From: Nissolia schottii
Taxonomy: Eukaryota > Streptophyta > Magnoliopsida > Fabales > Fabaceae
Assembly: GCA_003254905.1 (NCBI GenBank)
Contig: QANU01065388.1
Span: 138,091 to 202,090, forward strand
Length of the DNA: 64,000 nt
Direction: 5' to 3'
The notes below the pieces were generated by a model. The model saw nothing but the letters and a program-made list of their open reading frames with translations, searched no databases and was not told where the DNA came from. A program made the translations under genes and the position numbers. Of this stretch, positions 48,940-61,749 are shown piece after piece (within the stretch, counting starts at the first letter, position 1; each line of letters starts with the position of its first letter).

Positions 48940-49880
48940 AAAACACGTTTAGCTTAGATTTTATTAAGCTTCTGTGTCGTCCTATATTAGTAACTCTTTC
49001 CATTCTCTATTCCCAATCCACTCTTTGATATTTGATTTCTCTTGCTCATTTTCATCAATTTTATCTATCTCATGCTTCTAATCTCATGAAAGAGGAAGAA
49101 GAAAAATGTCTACGAGTCATTAAATGCAATGAGAAGAAGAATGGACTTCTTGCAACTAATACTAAATCTATGGATTTCGAGAGGCTCAAGGTTGTGATTC
49201 AACATTTAAAAGATCTCATTCATGATTCTATGGTGTTCTTCATGTTAAAGTAAAATTATATTATTTGTGTTATCTAATTACTTAATTGAATGAAATTTTA
49301 TAATTTTAATGATTAAAGTAATAATCTCTTAACCCCGTGCCTGTACGGGTCTCAAAACACTAGTACTATAATTATGAGCGTAAATAAACTTAATGTCTTT
49401 TTTAATTAACGAAGTGAATTGAGGACCTTTGAAGACCGTAATGTACCGCTATCGCTATGCTAACGCTCGTTGACGGAAAAGAACATGGATAATTTCTCAA
49501 TAATAATAATAATAATAATATATTTTTAATTCTTTAGATTTCTTATTGTATGAAATCATGAGAAAACATCATGTGATCGAATAATTATTGATTATAACTC
49601 ATGATAACTTTAATTTGACTATTTTCTTGATATATTGGGAAAAAGAAAATGAACAATAATAGAATGGTACCATGAATAAAAGCTAACAAAATTGTTTTTC
49701 ATCATTTGATTTTCAGTTAATTATATTTGCTCAATCATAGAGTAGAGAAGACTACATATGTATCAAACAAATAGAGAAGACTACATGAACCTTTGTGATG
49801 ATTTTCCCTTTGACTATCAGGAGCCCGCCACCTTTTTGCATAGCCCATCACAAAGCACGTTAATTTTGATGTTACTGGCA
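48940..49880. other. spacer, nothing recognised
   Basis: One 73-codon plus-strand frame (49032-49253; charged, helical, ...KVVIQHLKDLIHDS) has no family I can name. The (AAT)n at about 49500 is a microsatellite. Confidence 0.35.
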
Positions 49881-49893
49881 TTTCCTCAATAAA

Positions 49894-50148
49894 ACGTACA
49901 CGTGGACGTAATTAGTCTCATGACCATTGCTAGCTACAACTTTAATGTCGCATCTATTATTCGTGACGTGTCTGTTTTTAAGTTGTGCCACCGCACAAAA
50001 ACACGTACAGACAAAAAAAAAAAAAACCATTGAGATTAGAGATCGTAATCATAACCATATGGTGGGCAATGATAGCGGAATATTTCTTATATAAGCAAGC
50101 ATAGGAAGAGTGAGTGATTGCAAAAAACATTCAGCACTTCTCCTAACC
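49894..50148 (+). promoter_or_regulatory. orphan promoter-like island 2 (G-box, ACGT elements, TATA)
   Basis: CGTACACGTGGACGTAA (49895-49911) holds two ACGT cores. GACGTGTC is at 49965-49972 and ACACGTAC at about 50001. A strong TATATAA lies at 50088-50094, and a 50-base AC-rich leader leads to an ATG at 50149. This is the classic arrangement of an ABA- or seed-regulated plant promoter. The gene it should serve is absent. Confidence 0.5.
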
Positions 50149-50256
50149 ATGCACATGCACATGCACATGCACGATGGATTTTGGTGTTTATATGTGTCTC
50201 TCTCGTGCTCTAACCAAATTTATGTAACATTATCAATTCACAAATTATTAAAATAA
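50149..50256 (+). other. 35-codon frame with (Met-His)4 start over a CATGCA repeat
   Basis: The frame begins with four Met-His pairs, then DGFWCLYVSLSCSNQ, and closes at a TAA. It is positioned where the first coding exon of island 2 would lie. The DNA is a (CATGCA)n microsatellite, which is also the RY motif bound by seed B3 factors. I doubt it is a protein gene. A 5' donor 'GTTTATATG' lies inside but no second exon was found. Confidence 0.25.
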
Positions 50257-50349
50257 CTAAGCCATCCGTTTTAAAAATATGTGAAAATTTTATAATAAGA
50301 ATGAAAATGATAATTATATCACACACTTTTAGTGTATTCAGTTGCGGTT

Positions 50350-50425
50350 GAACACACAATTGAGTTGGTAGCACCCCTATTAAGCTGAGAGTACGAATTC
50401 AATTCTCGTTTTTTCTTGATAAAAA
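50350..50425 (+). mobile_element. SINE-like fragment
   Basis: AATTGAGTTGGTAGC resembles box A and GAATTCAATTCTCG resembles a decayed box B about 40 bases later, as in tRNA-derived SINEs. There is no clear poly-A end. Confidence 0.3.
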
Positions 50426-51050
50426 TAACTTTATATTGATTTAGTTAACAACATAAATTAATTAACTAACAAATAACTCCCTCCATTACATTATTGTAAA
50501 TTTATTGTTAAAGTGAAGTGATTTTTTTAATGAGTAAGTGGAAATTTATTGATTTATTTTTTATTTCACATTTGAATTATACTATAATATCTTATTGTAT
50601 TAAAATTTGAATGTAAACAAAGTTTTACCACCACACTTAAAATTAAAAAAAAAAAAAACAGCTCATCATTTTCAACACTATCAATAACGGTGTCAGAAAT
50701 TCATACAGAATCACTCTCTGACTTTCAAGATGAAGAAGTAAGCACAATATCTACACTTTTTGACAATCAATGAGGAGATAATGTACAGCAAGATCACATT
50801 TGCATATAAGCGCGTGGATTTCTCAATGTATATTCAACAACAATACACCTAAAACATTAGGATTAAAATATTCTACAGCGAGCTTCACTCTAAATAAAAA
50901 AGTGAAAAGTTATCTATCCTTCGATTAATAAATGAATAAAGCACATTGTGTATGAGTTCTGAGTTACGAATAACCCTTCACTTTCTCTGTTTAGACAGAA
51001 ATTCACTCTAAAGAAGATCTTTTTTTTCCATAGAACTCTTTTATCAATGC

Positions 51051-54000
51051 TTAAGAGTCAGAAAGCAAGGGTATTCCTTCCACCGTTGAGGCTTCTTGGG
51101 TGACTGCTTTAGATGCCTGGCAGACATGTAACTCAGTGCATATATCTGTTGTCTTCAGGAACTTCTCTGCATTGACAAGGGTCCATATTCCATACTTGAA
51201 AACCATACTCTTGCACTGCAGAACACATCAAGATGTTTACTAAGAATAGATAAAGTAGGGGGGGAGGGGGAATGATTGAAAAGCTGTCCTTTTTCACTTT
51301 TTCACTTTTTCACTGCAAAGTGCAAAATTGTCCTAGTGTGTGTATTTTCCTAAGAGTAGTGTTACATGTAAACCATCATGGGTCACCTTATATAGTTTCA
51401 CTCTCATATAAATGAGAAATTCTTGTCTGGTCATTGAACGTCATGTTATATATACTCCTGATAAAACATAAAATGACATTTCAACTTTAAGTGGTGGGCC
51501 TTCTCAAGGTGAAGACTTAAAATGTCATTCCGTGTGTGGTCAAAAGCATATCTAACACAACGCTTTATGACTACCTAAGAATTTCTCTCTGTGAATATAG
51601 AGCACAACTATCTCATCTTGATAAACATCTCTTCATATTTACCCACACTTAACATTATTTTCGCTATAGCGACCAATTAACATGGTAAAAATAGCATAGC
51701 GGTCAGCTCAAAACCATTTACACTATTACGTTATAATATGATTTGTCCTCTAGATGGTGCAGAGAGAATAATAAATTTTTACACTAGATTAACTCGCGTG
51801 TAAATTTAACATGACTTGATTATGTGCAGATCCTCATCGTTGGTCAAGTCAAATTAAAAAATGTGAGAAATTGGACAGGAACGCGATCAATGATGAGAAT
51901 CCACATATGACATGGGTGATCATGTTAAAATTTGTAGATAAGATGACTTGCTCCTTTACATGAAAACTAATGTGGATACTAATGTGTTGGTTTCATCAAC
52001 GGGATAGAAATATGGAACTTCATTTTATGGAGTCAAAGGACAGATTACACTAGATTCATAAAATAAGACAGAAAAAGAAATACTGGAAAATTACCCAGAA
52101 TTTTTGTTTTACCTTGTCCGCAAACTCCTCCATATTATTGCACGCCTTCAGTAGCGCCGTCATTATCTCTATCTGACATTTCACAATAAATTGATGCATT
52201 AGAGGGTGGAGCCAAAACAAAAAAAAAAATAGCTGAGGACAAGAATGAAGCTAAAGCTGCAAGGCACATCCTTCTATCAAATTATTAATTACAAAATTAC
52301 AGTGTGGTAAATAGTTCAACGAAGATTTTCACTGTGTTTTCAATTTCAAGCATCGAAAATAATAGGTCTCTTATTGTTTTTTTGTGAATCACCTTTCTCA
52401 TAACGAAAAAATGGCAGAAATTTATATTGCATATTATTTTATGGTACATATTACTAACCTTTAAAAATATCAAGGTAAACTTTCAAATCAGCATATCAAA
52501 ATTACTGACCTGAGTGTCAGGATCTTTCAACTTAACCAGTATGGCTGAAACAGCAGCTTTGCATATGCCGCATCTATTTTCTTGAACTTGCGAGGAAATC
52601 TTTGGAACGTATGGACATAGGTCGACCTTCTTGCAGAGTTCTCCAGGCTGAATTAAAGCTATTTTGGAGAAGAAGAGAGGAACGTAATAATCCACAATTT
52701 TGGCGCACTGTGCAATAACAGAAGAAGCATATATGAGTGAATATAGCGTCTGATAAGTTTTCATTCATTCACACACACACCATATAAACTCCTAAAAAGA
52801 GTTCTTAATTGTCTTACTGTTATGTCTTAAATCACTCTCATCTCAATGATCAAACTCTAGACCACTTGGGCATTTAAGGCTCTGATACCTTATCAAAAAT
52901 CATCCCTTTGAAGAACATGAATGATTTTATATTTTAAGTAACATATGTATTATGACATCATCATATATGCAACTAAAACTGATATCCCAGAAAACCCAGA
53001 AAAATTAAAACTAATCCCAGAATGTTGGTAGAGTATTAAAGAGTATATACCAAGAAACTAAAGCCGGCCAGGTTTTGCAACAACCGAAAAACAACTACAA
53101 CATCTAAACAAAAAAGAAAACAAATCCAGCAAAGGCGACTGACCTTCTGGTTGAAAGAGGGCAGCTGAGAGCAGCTCTTGTGAAGGACACTAATGATCTC
53201 TTCCTGAGTTGTGTTATCTTTCAGATAATCAAGCGCTTCGGTAGTGTATTCCTCACAAAGTGCGCACACGTCTGATTTTCTGTTTAGTTCTGCAATTGGA
53301 AGATATGTCAACAAGATGAATTACTGCTGCAATTTTATTTCAAAATCCAAACTATGTATAAGTTGTTCTCATCAAAAGTGTATAGCTATATGCATGGTAT
53401 TAAACCAATTTTCCTCAATGTTCTAACGAAAACTAAGTTAAAGCTGTTGCACTTGTGACAAATTGGATCCTTTAGTACTAAACTAATGAAAAGTGCTTCA
53501 ATCCAGGCATGCTTAATCTCTACTACAACATTTTATAAAATTTTATATGAAGGAAAGTAAAATTTGTAAAATTGACACTTATTAGTCAAGCTCAGAGAGA
53601 GAAATGTTATGTTAGGACCGGTCTTCCCTTCCCATCAAGTGGAAAAAAAGGAAAAAAAAAGGGCCTCGGAAAATTGATAAAAGCAACTCAATCAACTAAT
53701 TTTTATGAACATCAATATTCTATGCAACAGAAATAGAATCTGGGTAAGGAGAAATACTGGGATAATAGATAATACACAAAAATTAACAATAGTTGAAGCC
53801 ATAGCTCTTAGTAACAACAGTAGCAATCTGCTTCTACTCTAAAAAGAATTGGTCGAAAGAGGGAACTAGCAGATATCATGTTATCACTGGACACTTATGC
53901 CTTTCGGACTGACTCATATTTGAGGAGATTTTGTACGAGTTTATATTGGTGAACTACAGTACTATTACTTTATCTCTTCATGCCACTCTTTTAGTCACTT

Positions 54001-54537
54001 CTCTCATTTTATAATACATAGTGGTCTAATGTACGAGGCTACCGCCTAATAAGGTTTAAGAAGGGTAGATTTGCACTGTCTTATCCCTGCAAGCAGAGAG
54101 TCTATTTCTAGGATTTGAACATGTGAGACAACAACCTTATCATTACGCCAATGATCACTCCATACTTTTCTCATCTTGTCCTACCCAAATAAAATGACAC
54201 ATCTGAATTAATTACATACTATAAACTTCCATGCCACCATTCAATCCGACCCGAGTTTACTCTTCACAAGTAGTTATGAGTGCCAACACTTCAAATAAAA
54301 AAAGAAAATCCCCGTTGATCATTAAAGCTAAGAATAAAATGCCACTCCTTTAACTTTAAACTTCCTCAAATTGATGACTGAATTGGATAAACACCAAACA
54401 AGTATGAGAATGATAATAGTATTACCGGAATTTTCTGTGTCACTGTCCCATTGATTAGGGTTTTCCAGCTTGCTTGCATGACAAACCAAAATAGCACCCA
54501 ACACAACCAGAAATAAGAGCCCCATTCTTTCCTCCAT
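51051..54537 (-). CDS. prosaposin-like protein with two saposin B domains
   Basis: Saposin-like proteins are secretory or vacuolar lipid-binding proteins. Five exons on the minus strand join in phase: 54537-54426, 53289-53144, 52707-52510, 52172-52113 and 51215-51051, giving 226 residues. A signal peptide (MEERMGLLFLVVLGAILVCH) opens the protein. Domain 1 (from residue 45) has six cysteines: CALC, a Cys before SQLPSFNQK, the Cys opening CAKIVDYY, and two in GELCKKVDLC. Domain 2 repeats the pattern: CGIC, KACNN, CKSMVFKYG and CTELHVC. All twelve disulfide cysteines are present and both domains are interrupted by introns at the same place, after the third cysteine. The start codon lies just downstream of an AG acceptor (54543), with a matching donor at 55079, so a 5' UTR intron is likely. 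The leader exon would lie at about 55081-55200. Intron 1 holds a SINE. The protein is annotated in plants as proactivator polypeptide-like. Confidence 0.93.
54017..54165 (-). mobile_element. Au-type SINE in intron 1 of the saposin gene
   Basis: Read on the minus strand, GTTCAAATCCTAGAAATAGA (decayed box B) is followed by CTCTCTGCTTGCAGGGATAAG and then CTACCCTTC and GGCGGTAGCCTCGTACATT. This order matches the Au SINE found across flowering plants, including the 'CTCTGCTTGCAGGG' block. It lies in the same orientation as the gene. Confidence 0.75.
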
Positions 54538-55259
54538 TGCTCCTGCAATCACAAGCAATCCAAAAAAAAATACCATGTTAACTTTCTATCAATAGAAAAG
54601 CTAGAAACCGATAAAAATGGTTAAGGGCTATTCCAATTTCCAAAGATGTCTGTATACAACGCATAAATGAATGATTTTTAATATCTAAACGCGCTCTCTC
54701 ACGTGGATAATGTATATTCTCACCTTTCTTGTTGCGATTCTACATATTTATTCAAAAGAATGAGGGGTTAGGGATCGAACCCTAAACCACAAGGTTATAG
54801 GACTTTGATATGACAATAATCATCCCTCCTAAAAACTTAAACTTATTGGGCCGAGGCAAATGAATAGTTTTTTAATCTTAACAAATTCATAACCTTCTCT
54901 TACTTGGTACATGGATAAATCATATGTATGTATAAGCCATGTTAAGAACTAAATGCATGCAATATCAAAGTATAATTCCAACGTGACAGAATAACGTCAA
55001 TAATCTCAAATATTCAATATCAAAGTATAATTCATTAAAAAGAACATGGAATTGAAGATAGAATAAAAAAAATGAATACCTTGTTTGGGGGAAGAAGATA
55101 GGGGTTGGAAATATGTGTGTGGCGATGCAACTATGAGAGGAGAAAAGAGGGAACGAAGAAGCGAAAGGAGGTGGTTTCTGTTTTGTTATGACTGCTTCGA
55201 ATGATGAGAATTAAGCGGCGGAATGGTTGTTTTTGTTCTGTTCTGCTCTGTTTTCTTAG

Positions 55260-57174
55260 GTGTTTTTGCTCAGTTATGCTCTGTCCCTCCTAAATGTTTC
55301 AATAGCATGTGTGGTTCCTTTAAAATAAAAGATATAGGTTCAACTTAATCCCTCAAATTTTAAAATGTTGTTTAGGTTACTTTATTTATTGTCAATTTTT
55401 CAAAATTTTAATATTAATGAGGGTAAGGTTTTGAAATTTTAAGAAATACGTTGATACTTTTAAGTAAAGTTGGTAAGATATCAATTTAAATATTATAATT
55501 AGACGATCTTATGAATTTGAAAAAATTAATCTATCTCACTAATATCTCTTACGTGATTTCATATTTTCTATTTTTATTTTAATTAAGATTTCAATTTTGA
55601 CAACATTATTTTTAAGGATTAATTTTTATTCTAGAAACCACTTGTGATATTAGTAGACAATTGTCACGAGCTAAGTTGACACTTAACTCGTAAAAAAATG
55701 TTTGAGTCTTAACAATGTAAAAATAAATATAAATGAAATTATTATTTAAAAATAAGAGTTAAATATGTTTTTAATCTTCGAAAAATTACAAATTTTGTGT
55801 TTTATCTCTAAATTTTTTTTGTTTAAAAATAGTTTAAGTTGGGCCGATAATTGCTTAACTTGACCACATGACCTGACCTGCCACGCTTCATAGCATGAAC
55901 TAAATTTTAACAATTTTTTTTTGGTAAAACACAAAATTTGTGATTTTTTAGAGATTAAAAATATATTTAACCCTAAAAATAATAAGTTTAAAAATTATTT
56001 ACTAAATAATAAATGTCAAAATATGAACGTTAATTGGCTCTAAATGATAAAATATGATTAGTTTTGCTCTTCTCTTTTTCTCTTAGATATGATAATTTAA
56101 TTTACTTAAATTTCAAATGTTGATATACCACACAATTAACATGGAGTTGATTAAAGTGATATGAATTTTGATCTCTTAACCAGTGGTTATATAGATAACA
56201 AATTTGATGATATTATTATTTTAAGAATGGTTATGATAAATTAGTCAAATAAATTTAAATTATTGCATAACTAATATTAGTTTAAATTTTTTATACTAGC
56301 TCTAAGTTAATTTAGTTTTGAACTTATTTAAATTTAAAAATTCGATATGTTTATTGATTATATTGGATAAATGAGGTATCCATATAATAATAGACATCTA
56401 AGAATCATCATAAATTAAGATGAAAAAAATAAAAAAGAAAGATAACTTTTGGAAAAACAGGCTTTGGAATTATTGTTTTTTTTTTTTGTAAAAAAAAAAA
56501 AATATTCTTATCTCTATAGTGGTTTACCCAAGAACTAATTTTAAAAATTGAAGTAGATATCAAACACATTGTATTTAAAACTTATTTCTAGTGACTGACC
56601 AAAAATATATTATTTCTAATGCACTTAAATAACTAATTCATTTTAAATAACTCTAAATCAATTTTTAAGAAAACAAAAGTATCATTCTTATTTCTCAGGG
56701 TGCGTCTGTATGGCGTAAAAATATGAAGAAAATTTTCGTGATTCAAGTTCATGTGAATGAGAATAAAGTTTTTCAACACTAATAGCACATTGCATGTAAG
56801 AGTGGTGCGTGCAACCCAGTTGATGCCAATAAATATAATTCATAAATACAGATAGGAAAAGAGATCGTTGGCCACATCATGAAATTGAAAATTAAAACAC
56901 CAACTTACAAGAGTTAAATTAAATTCATATAAATCATTTCTACAAATAAAATAGAATAGCAAGCCATGGAAAAGAAGAACATTAGTTAGTACTAGTATAT
57001 AAGCAACGATTGCAATCGAAATTAAGGTAAAACAACAAACAATAATATGGCCAATAAGGACTAGAAATCCACAAACTGATACAATTTAGAAGAACAAGTT
57101 ACAATGTATCATTCATTCTTGTCATAGCAGATTTATAGTTGGAATAGCAGATTTATCAAGCAAGCCATCATCAA
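55260..57174. other. AT-rich spacer
   Basis: No coding or RNA signal. The final 150 bases are probably the 3' UTR of the WEB-family gene. Confidence 0.5.
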
Positions 57175-59886
57175 TCACCTCAAGTTCAGCATTGGCTTCT
57201 TCTTCTTCTGTTGCTTTGTCAAAAGAAGGGAGAATCGCGCGAATCCGAATTTCTTTCTCTTTGCAGAAAACTGCTGAGGACCGTTCTCTTTCTCGACTTG
57301 CCTGTCAAGGGATTGATCATCGCTTTGCTTTCCGAGCATCTGACCGAGTGAGACCTTCCGTTTCGCCGAGCTTCTTTCTCTAAGCATCATCCTGGCATCG
57401 TACTCATCCGGCAGCATTAGCTTCCTGCTAAGTATTTGCCCAATGGATAGGGTTGGCTTCAGAACCGGATCGGCTTCATCATATGCCATATCCAGCCCAT
57501 TCACATCGTGTAGCCGCGAATCCCGCCGATTGTGAGACGGGTAAGAGTTCTTAAACTTGGTAGAGTTATTTATAGACGAGCGCCTTTTGTGACCATCGGA
57601 CCGCCATGTCCTTAAAGCCTCTTCGACCGCGAGCTTTCCCCTATTTGCAGCCTCTACCCTTTCCAAGGCTTCTTCTAAGGCCTTCTTGCTGGTTTTAACT
57701 TCTTCGGTAGCCTCCTCTACCCTCTTCAAGATGTCCATTTTTGACACATTTGCTTCGTCGACCTGCAGCATAGCATCTACAATTCTCTTCTTGGAATGTT
57801 CCTCAGCATCTCGAACCTTGGATGTGAGAGCAGTGTACTCCTCCAAGGAAAGAGTAACCCCATCACAATCTCTGGGAGAACTCTCATCGTGGGATAAGGC
57901 TTTGATTTCGGCGAGTGCGGCGGCCTCTGCTGCTATAGCGGCTTCCTTCATTTTCCTGGCAGCAACCAACCTGATTTCGGCAGTTCTTATCATAGCCTTT
58001 GTCTGTTCAATCTCGGACATTGCTCTCAAGACTTCCGATTTTGCGGCTTCTCCCATTTTCTTGAAATGCTCTGCCTCAGAACTCAGCCGCTGGAGCTCTC
58101 TTGTGATATCTGAAGGATCATTGAAACTGCCTTTAATTTCGTCATCTTTTGCCACCTGCAGTTTGAGTCTTGTCTGGTTTAGCTCCTCCTCAAGTGAAGA
58201 TATTTTTGAAGAATTTTGAGTTAGCCTCTCGCGGGTTTTCTCGAGTGAGATCCTTTCCTTCTCTAACTTCTTATTAAGCGATTCAACAGAAGCTCGAACG
58301 TCAGCAATATTGCTCGTAGTCTTCTTCAGGTTCAATTTCGCCTGCTTCAATTCCATCAATATTAAACCCGGAGGCAATGAAGAGTAGGGCTCACCGCCTT
58401 CATTTGAATGCTGAAGAACATGGCTCACTTGGTTTTCCTTATCTTCTTCTATATCCTTGACAGAAGAAGTTGTATTGTCGCATCCACTCATCTGAAGACT
58501 CAAATTCACTTCACATTCTTCCTTCTGAAGCCTTGATTTCAAATTTTCCACAAGCCTTTTGGTGCTCTCCAATTCTTTCAAGACTTCAAGAGTTTCCCTT
58601 TCTTTCACGATCAGATCTTTCTCCAACACCATCGCTTGCTCCTCCAGTTTCTCAGGGTCAAGCTCTTCATTTTGGTGCTGGTAAAACAAGAAGATAAAGA
58701 GATACTTTCATTATAAGTGGATCAAAAGAAGTACAATTTACAATGGACATTAAAACACACTTCCATTCCAGTTGGTGTTAAATGTAGAACTATAAACAAA
58801 AGCAATTCCTTCTAGTATTGTGGACAATAAAAAAAAAACCAAAGACTGAGAAAGTTATTAGTATGATAAAATATAATTCAGTGAAACCATGGATGGAGAG
58901 TCATAAAGAAATAGAGAATTGTTGTTAACATGGTGAACGATTCTTAAGGAAGCATTTGGTTCTTGTCCTAAGACAATAAGAACAGGGACAATGAAACATT
59001 AGAAACATGTCTCCCGTGTCCATCCATTTCGGAGGGACAGAAATTAACTTAAAAAGTTGTCTTTAGAGAGGACAATTTTAGGAGTTTTTTTTTTGGTCTC
59101 AATTCCATTCTCCAAATGTATTTGTCCCCAATGTCTCTAACCTTTTTGACTCAGGACATAAATCAAACGCTACCTAATCAGCATTGTCAACAAAATGAAA
59201 TAAATAATTGATTTTTCAAACATAATATTCATATACTTCCTAGACCTTGACAGCATTTTCAATTTATGATTTGTTTATATTAGTACATCTCTTCAGAATC
59301 AAGCCTTCCTTGCCCTAAGCATAATTACCGAATGCTGATGCACAAAGAGGAAAATGAAAAGTTATTAAATGGAACAAAATGTCATAACCATTACTCCCTT
59401 ACCCATATCTTGAGATTAATGACAAACAAATTCAGACCCAAAAAAAAAAAAAAAAACTCCAATACAAAGTACCACTCAGACCATCAAATCTTAAACCCAA
59501 CAATCCAAACACATAGAAACAAAATTTACACTCACCAACAAATAACATCAAAATGTTTGGACTACAGTGCAAGAAATCACCATTGAACACTAAAGGCCCA
59601 ACCTTTTATATCAAAGAGTACACAAAAAGAAAAAGAAAAAAAAAGAACAAAGCTATAAAATTGGAGTACCAATTTGAATGTACATAGAGGGAGTAGTAGT
59701 TGTTACCTCAGCAAGGTTGTGCTTGTTGTTGTTGTTGTTGTTGTGAATGGGTTTCCAGTATCCAACACCACCGAAGCGGTTCACGGCTTCCTTGACCGAC
59801 TCGAACGGCGCCGAGGTGTCGATCTCAGCTCTCAAACCCGGTTCGACCGGCCGGTTCACCGCCGCGTCATCAGCAACTCCTTCCAT
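57175..59886 (-). CDS. WEB-family coiled-coil protein (DUF827/WEMBL)
   Basis: This family includes WEB1 and PMI2, cytosolic coiled-coil proteins that tune blue-light chloroplast movement; this member's own role is unknown. Two exons: 59886-59707 (60 codons) and 58677-57175 (500 codons plus stop), with a phase-0 GT-AG intron, giving 560 residues. Exon 1 carries the family signature AEIDTSAPFESVKEAVNRFG followed by GVGYWKP. A run of six Asn sits just before the splice site. Exon 2 is nearly continuous heptad coiled coil from about residue 64 to 420, with the Ala/Glu-rich MKEAAIAAEAAALAEIKAL block typical of WEB proteins. Near the C-terminus are SIGQILSRKLMLPDEYDARM and KVSLGQMLGK, then basic clusters (SAKRKK, KKKK) that could act in nuclear import. 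The 'GYWKP' variant places it outside the WEB1/PMI2 pair, in an uncharacterised subgroup. A Tourist-like MITE sits in the intron. Confidence 0.92.
58948..59174. mobile_element. Tourist-like (PIF/Harbinger) MITE in the WEB intron
   Basis: The left end GGAAGCATTTGGTTCTTGTC pairs with the right end, which reads GGTAGCGTTTGATTTATGTC on the other strand. Both are flanked by TAA (58945-58947 and 59175-59177), the 3-bp target duplication of PIF/Harbinger elements. Length is 227 bp with no coding capacity. Confidence 0.8.
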
Positions 59887-60540
59887 ATCGAATCGGGAGA
59901 GGGAGGGTTTGAGTTAAGTGGGTTTTGGTGAATTGGATTTTGGAGAGTGAAGGGCACATAAAACGACAGGACAACGTTGTGTAGTTCGGAGGAGTTGAGT
60001 GGAGTGTTGTCGTGTCGTTCCGTGCTGACACGCCGTAGTTATTGCCTTGATTTTCGAGACTCAATGGGGTGGACTGGGACCCACAGTCCCGCAGGGACCG
60101 GATTCTGTCAACGGTAACAAACATCAACATTTATTTATTTTTATGGTATCATCAACACCGTTTATATTTACGAAGAAAAAGCTAAACGTGTTGACAGCTT
60201 TTGCATATTTAATATTTATTAAGAATATACAAAAAAAAAAATTATATTCACTTGACAAACTTACTTTCTTTTTCATTTTTCTCAAATTTTTTTCGTTAAA
60301 TTCTCACTCTCTGTTAAATAAAGGTAAAAACTTATAAATAAATAAGTAATACTACATTGAAACTTTGAAACGATAAATATTGGCGAACAAATGTTTTTGT
60401 TAAAAAAAAGCTCTTGTTTTTAGATGGAGGAAGTATATTTCTATTAAATAAACACTTTATTTTTCATATTTATATATTATAATAACTCCAATTACTCATC
60501 AATTTTTTTTTACTTTAAAATTTTTCAAATACTCACCTAA
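59887..60540. other. WEB-gene promoter side and AT-rich spacer
   Basis: The first 200 bases upstream of the WEB start are GC-richer and probably contain the 5' UTR and promoter. I saw no clear TATA box. The rest is AT-rich. Confidence 0.4.
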
Positions 60541-60748
60541 AATACAAAGTGGACAACTATTTAGCTATGGGTGGAGTATCTTCATATAAAATTCTATTAC
60601 AAATTTTTATAGGGTTTAAGGTTTTTTTACTTTTAGAATTTTCAGTCATGTTCTTAATAATCAAGCAAAATACAAAATACAAAGTGGGCAACTATTTTAG
60701 CTATGGAGGGAGTATCCTATAAAATTCTCTTACAAACTTTTTTACATG
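60541..60748. repeat. direct repeat of about 70 bp
   Basis: AATACAAAGTGGACAACTAT at 60540 and AATACAAAGTGGGCAACTAT at about 60676 begin two copies that both continue through 'TAGCTATGG-(T/A)GG(A)GTATC' and 'ATAAAATTCT-TTACAAA'. They are about 90 percent alike by eye. The GGAGGGAGTA word is typical of a Stowaway-MITE end. Confidence 0.75.
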
Positions 60749-61745
60749 TCAAGTGACAAAAATATTCGTCATTTTAATTATTATGTAGTTATAATGTAAA
60801 ACATTTTACCATGTCGTCTAATCAAATTATTTTATATGCACGAATTTTTGGTAATAGACGAGAGAATCAAGTGAGTCAACTATATTACTTATGTGACATA
60901 TTTAATTGAACGAAAATATAAATTTTTTTAAAATTATCATCACATAATAATTAAACTTAAACTTTCTATGTCATGAATACTTGCATAGACCAAAAAGATA
61001 AATGTATAAAAAAAGGTTAGTTTTTAAAAGTTAATTTTTAATGCATTTAATTCGTTGAAATGATAAAAAAAAATTATAAGAAGACGAGTATTCTTGACTT
61101 CCTCCACGGGTCAATTGTTAACAAAATCCAAATATTTATTTTCTCAAAAAGTAAAATGATTATATTGGGATACGAAAAAGGAAAGGTAGCAAATAGGAAA
61201 AGTGGGCCGAGTGGTGTTCAAAAGTTTGAACTACCACAACAACATAATTATGTGGGCTTTAGTGAAATAAATTAATCATTACAATTATGCTATAACCGTT
61301 GCACTGAATGTATGCCAATGCTTCAAAATCAGAAATGGGCATGGCATGGCTCTGTCTGGCCAGTGTCCAACGGAACAAAAGGTATTCAAACAAACAAAGG
61401 AAAAAAAAAAAAAACAGAACAAAAGACACCATTTTGAATTTTCAAAACTCAGTTCCAGCTGTTAGCAAGAGAGTAATAGAGAAAGAAGAGAGTGGATAAA
61501 GAATTTTATTATTGAGAATTCAACATTCTTATAGTGTGAGATATCTTGTTAAAAATCTTATCAAGAAAAATTTAGTCAGATGAAAAAAAATCCTTAATTA
61601 ATGAAAAATTTAGTCAGATAAAAAAAATTGTGCACTAGTTTTTCAAACAATGAAGTGGAAATTGCCACTGTAATAGACCCATACATGTAGTACTATAATT
61701 TTTATAACAAAGATCACACAATCTCCATACCCTTAGACTTTTGGT
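60749..61745. other. AT-rich spacer
   Basis: No recognisable gene. Two short plus-strand frames (71 and 63 codons near 61060 and 61308) have no motif and look accidental. Confidence 0.45.
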
Positions 61746-61749
61746 CATC

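Noticed and set aside
57686..58219. 177-codon plus-strand frame in the WEB gene
   Set aside because: It is the complement of the Ala/Glu/Ser-rich coiled coil, so stops are rare by composition. No motif.
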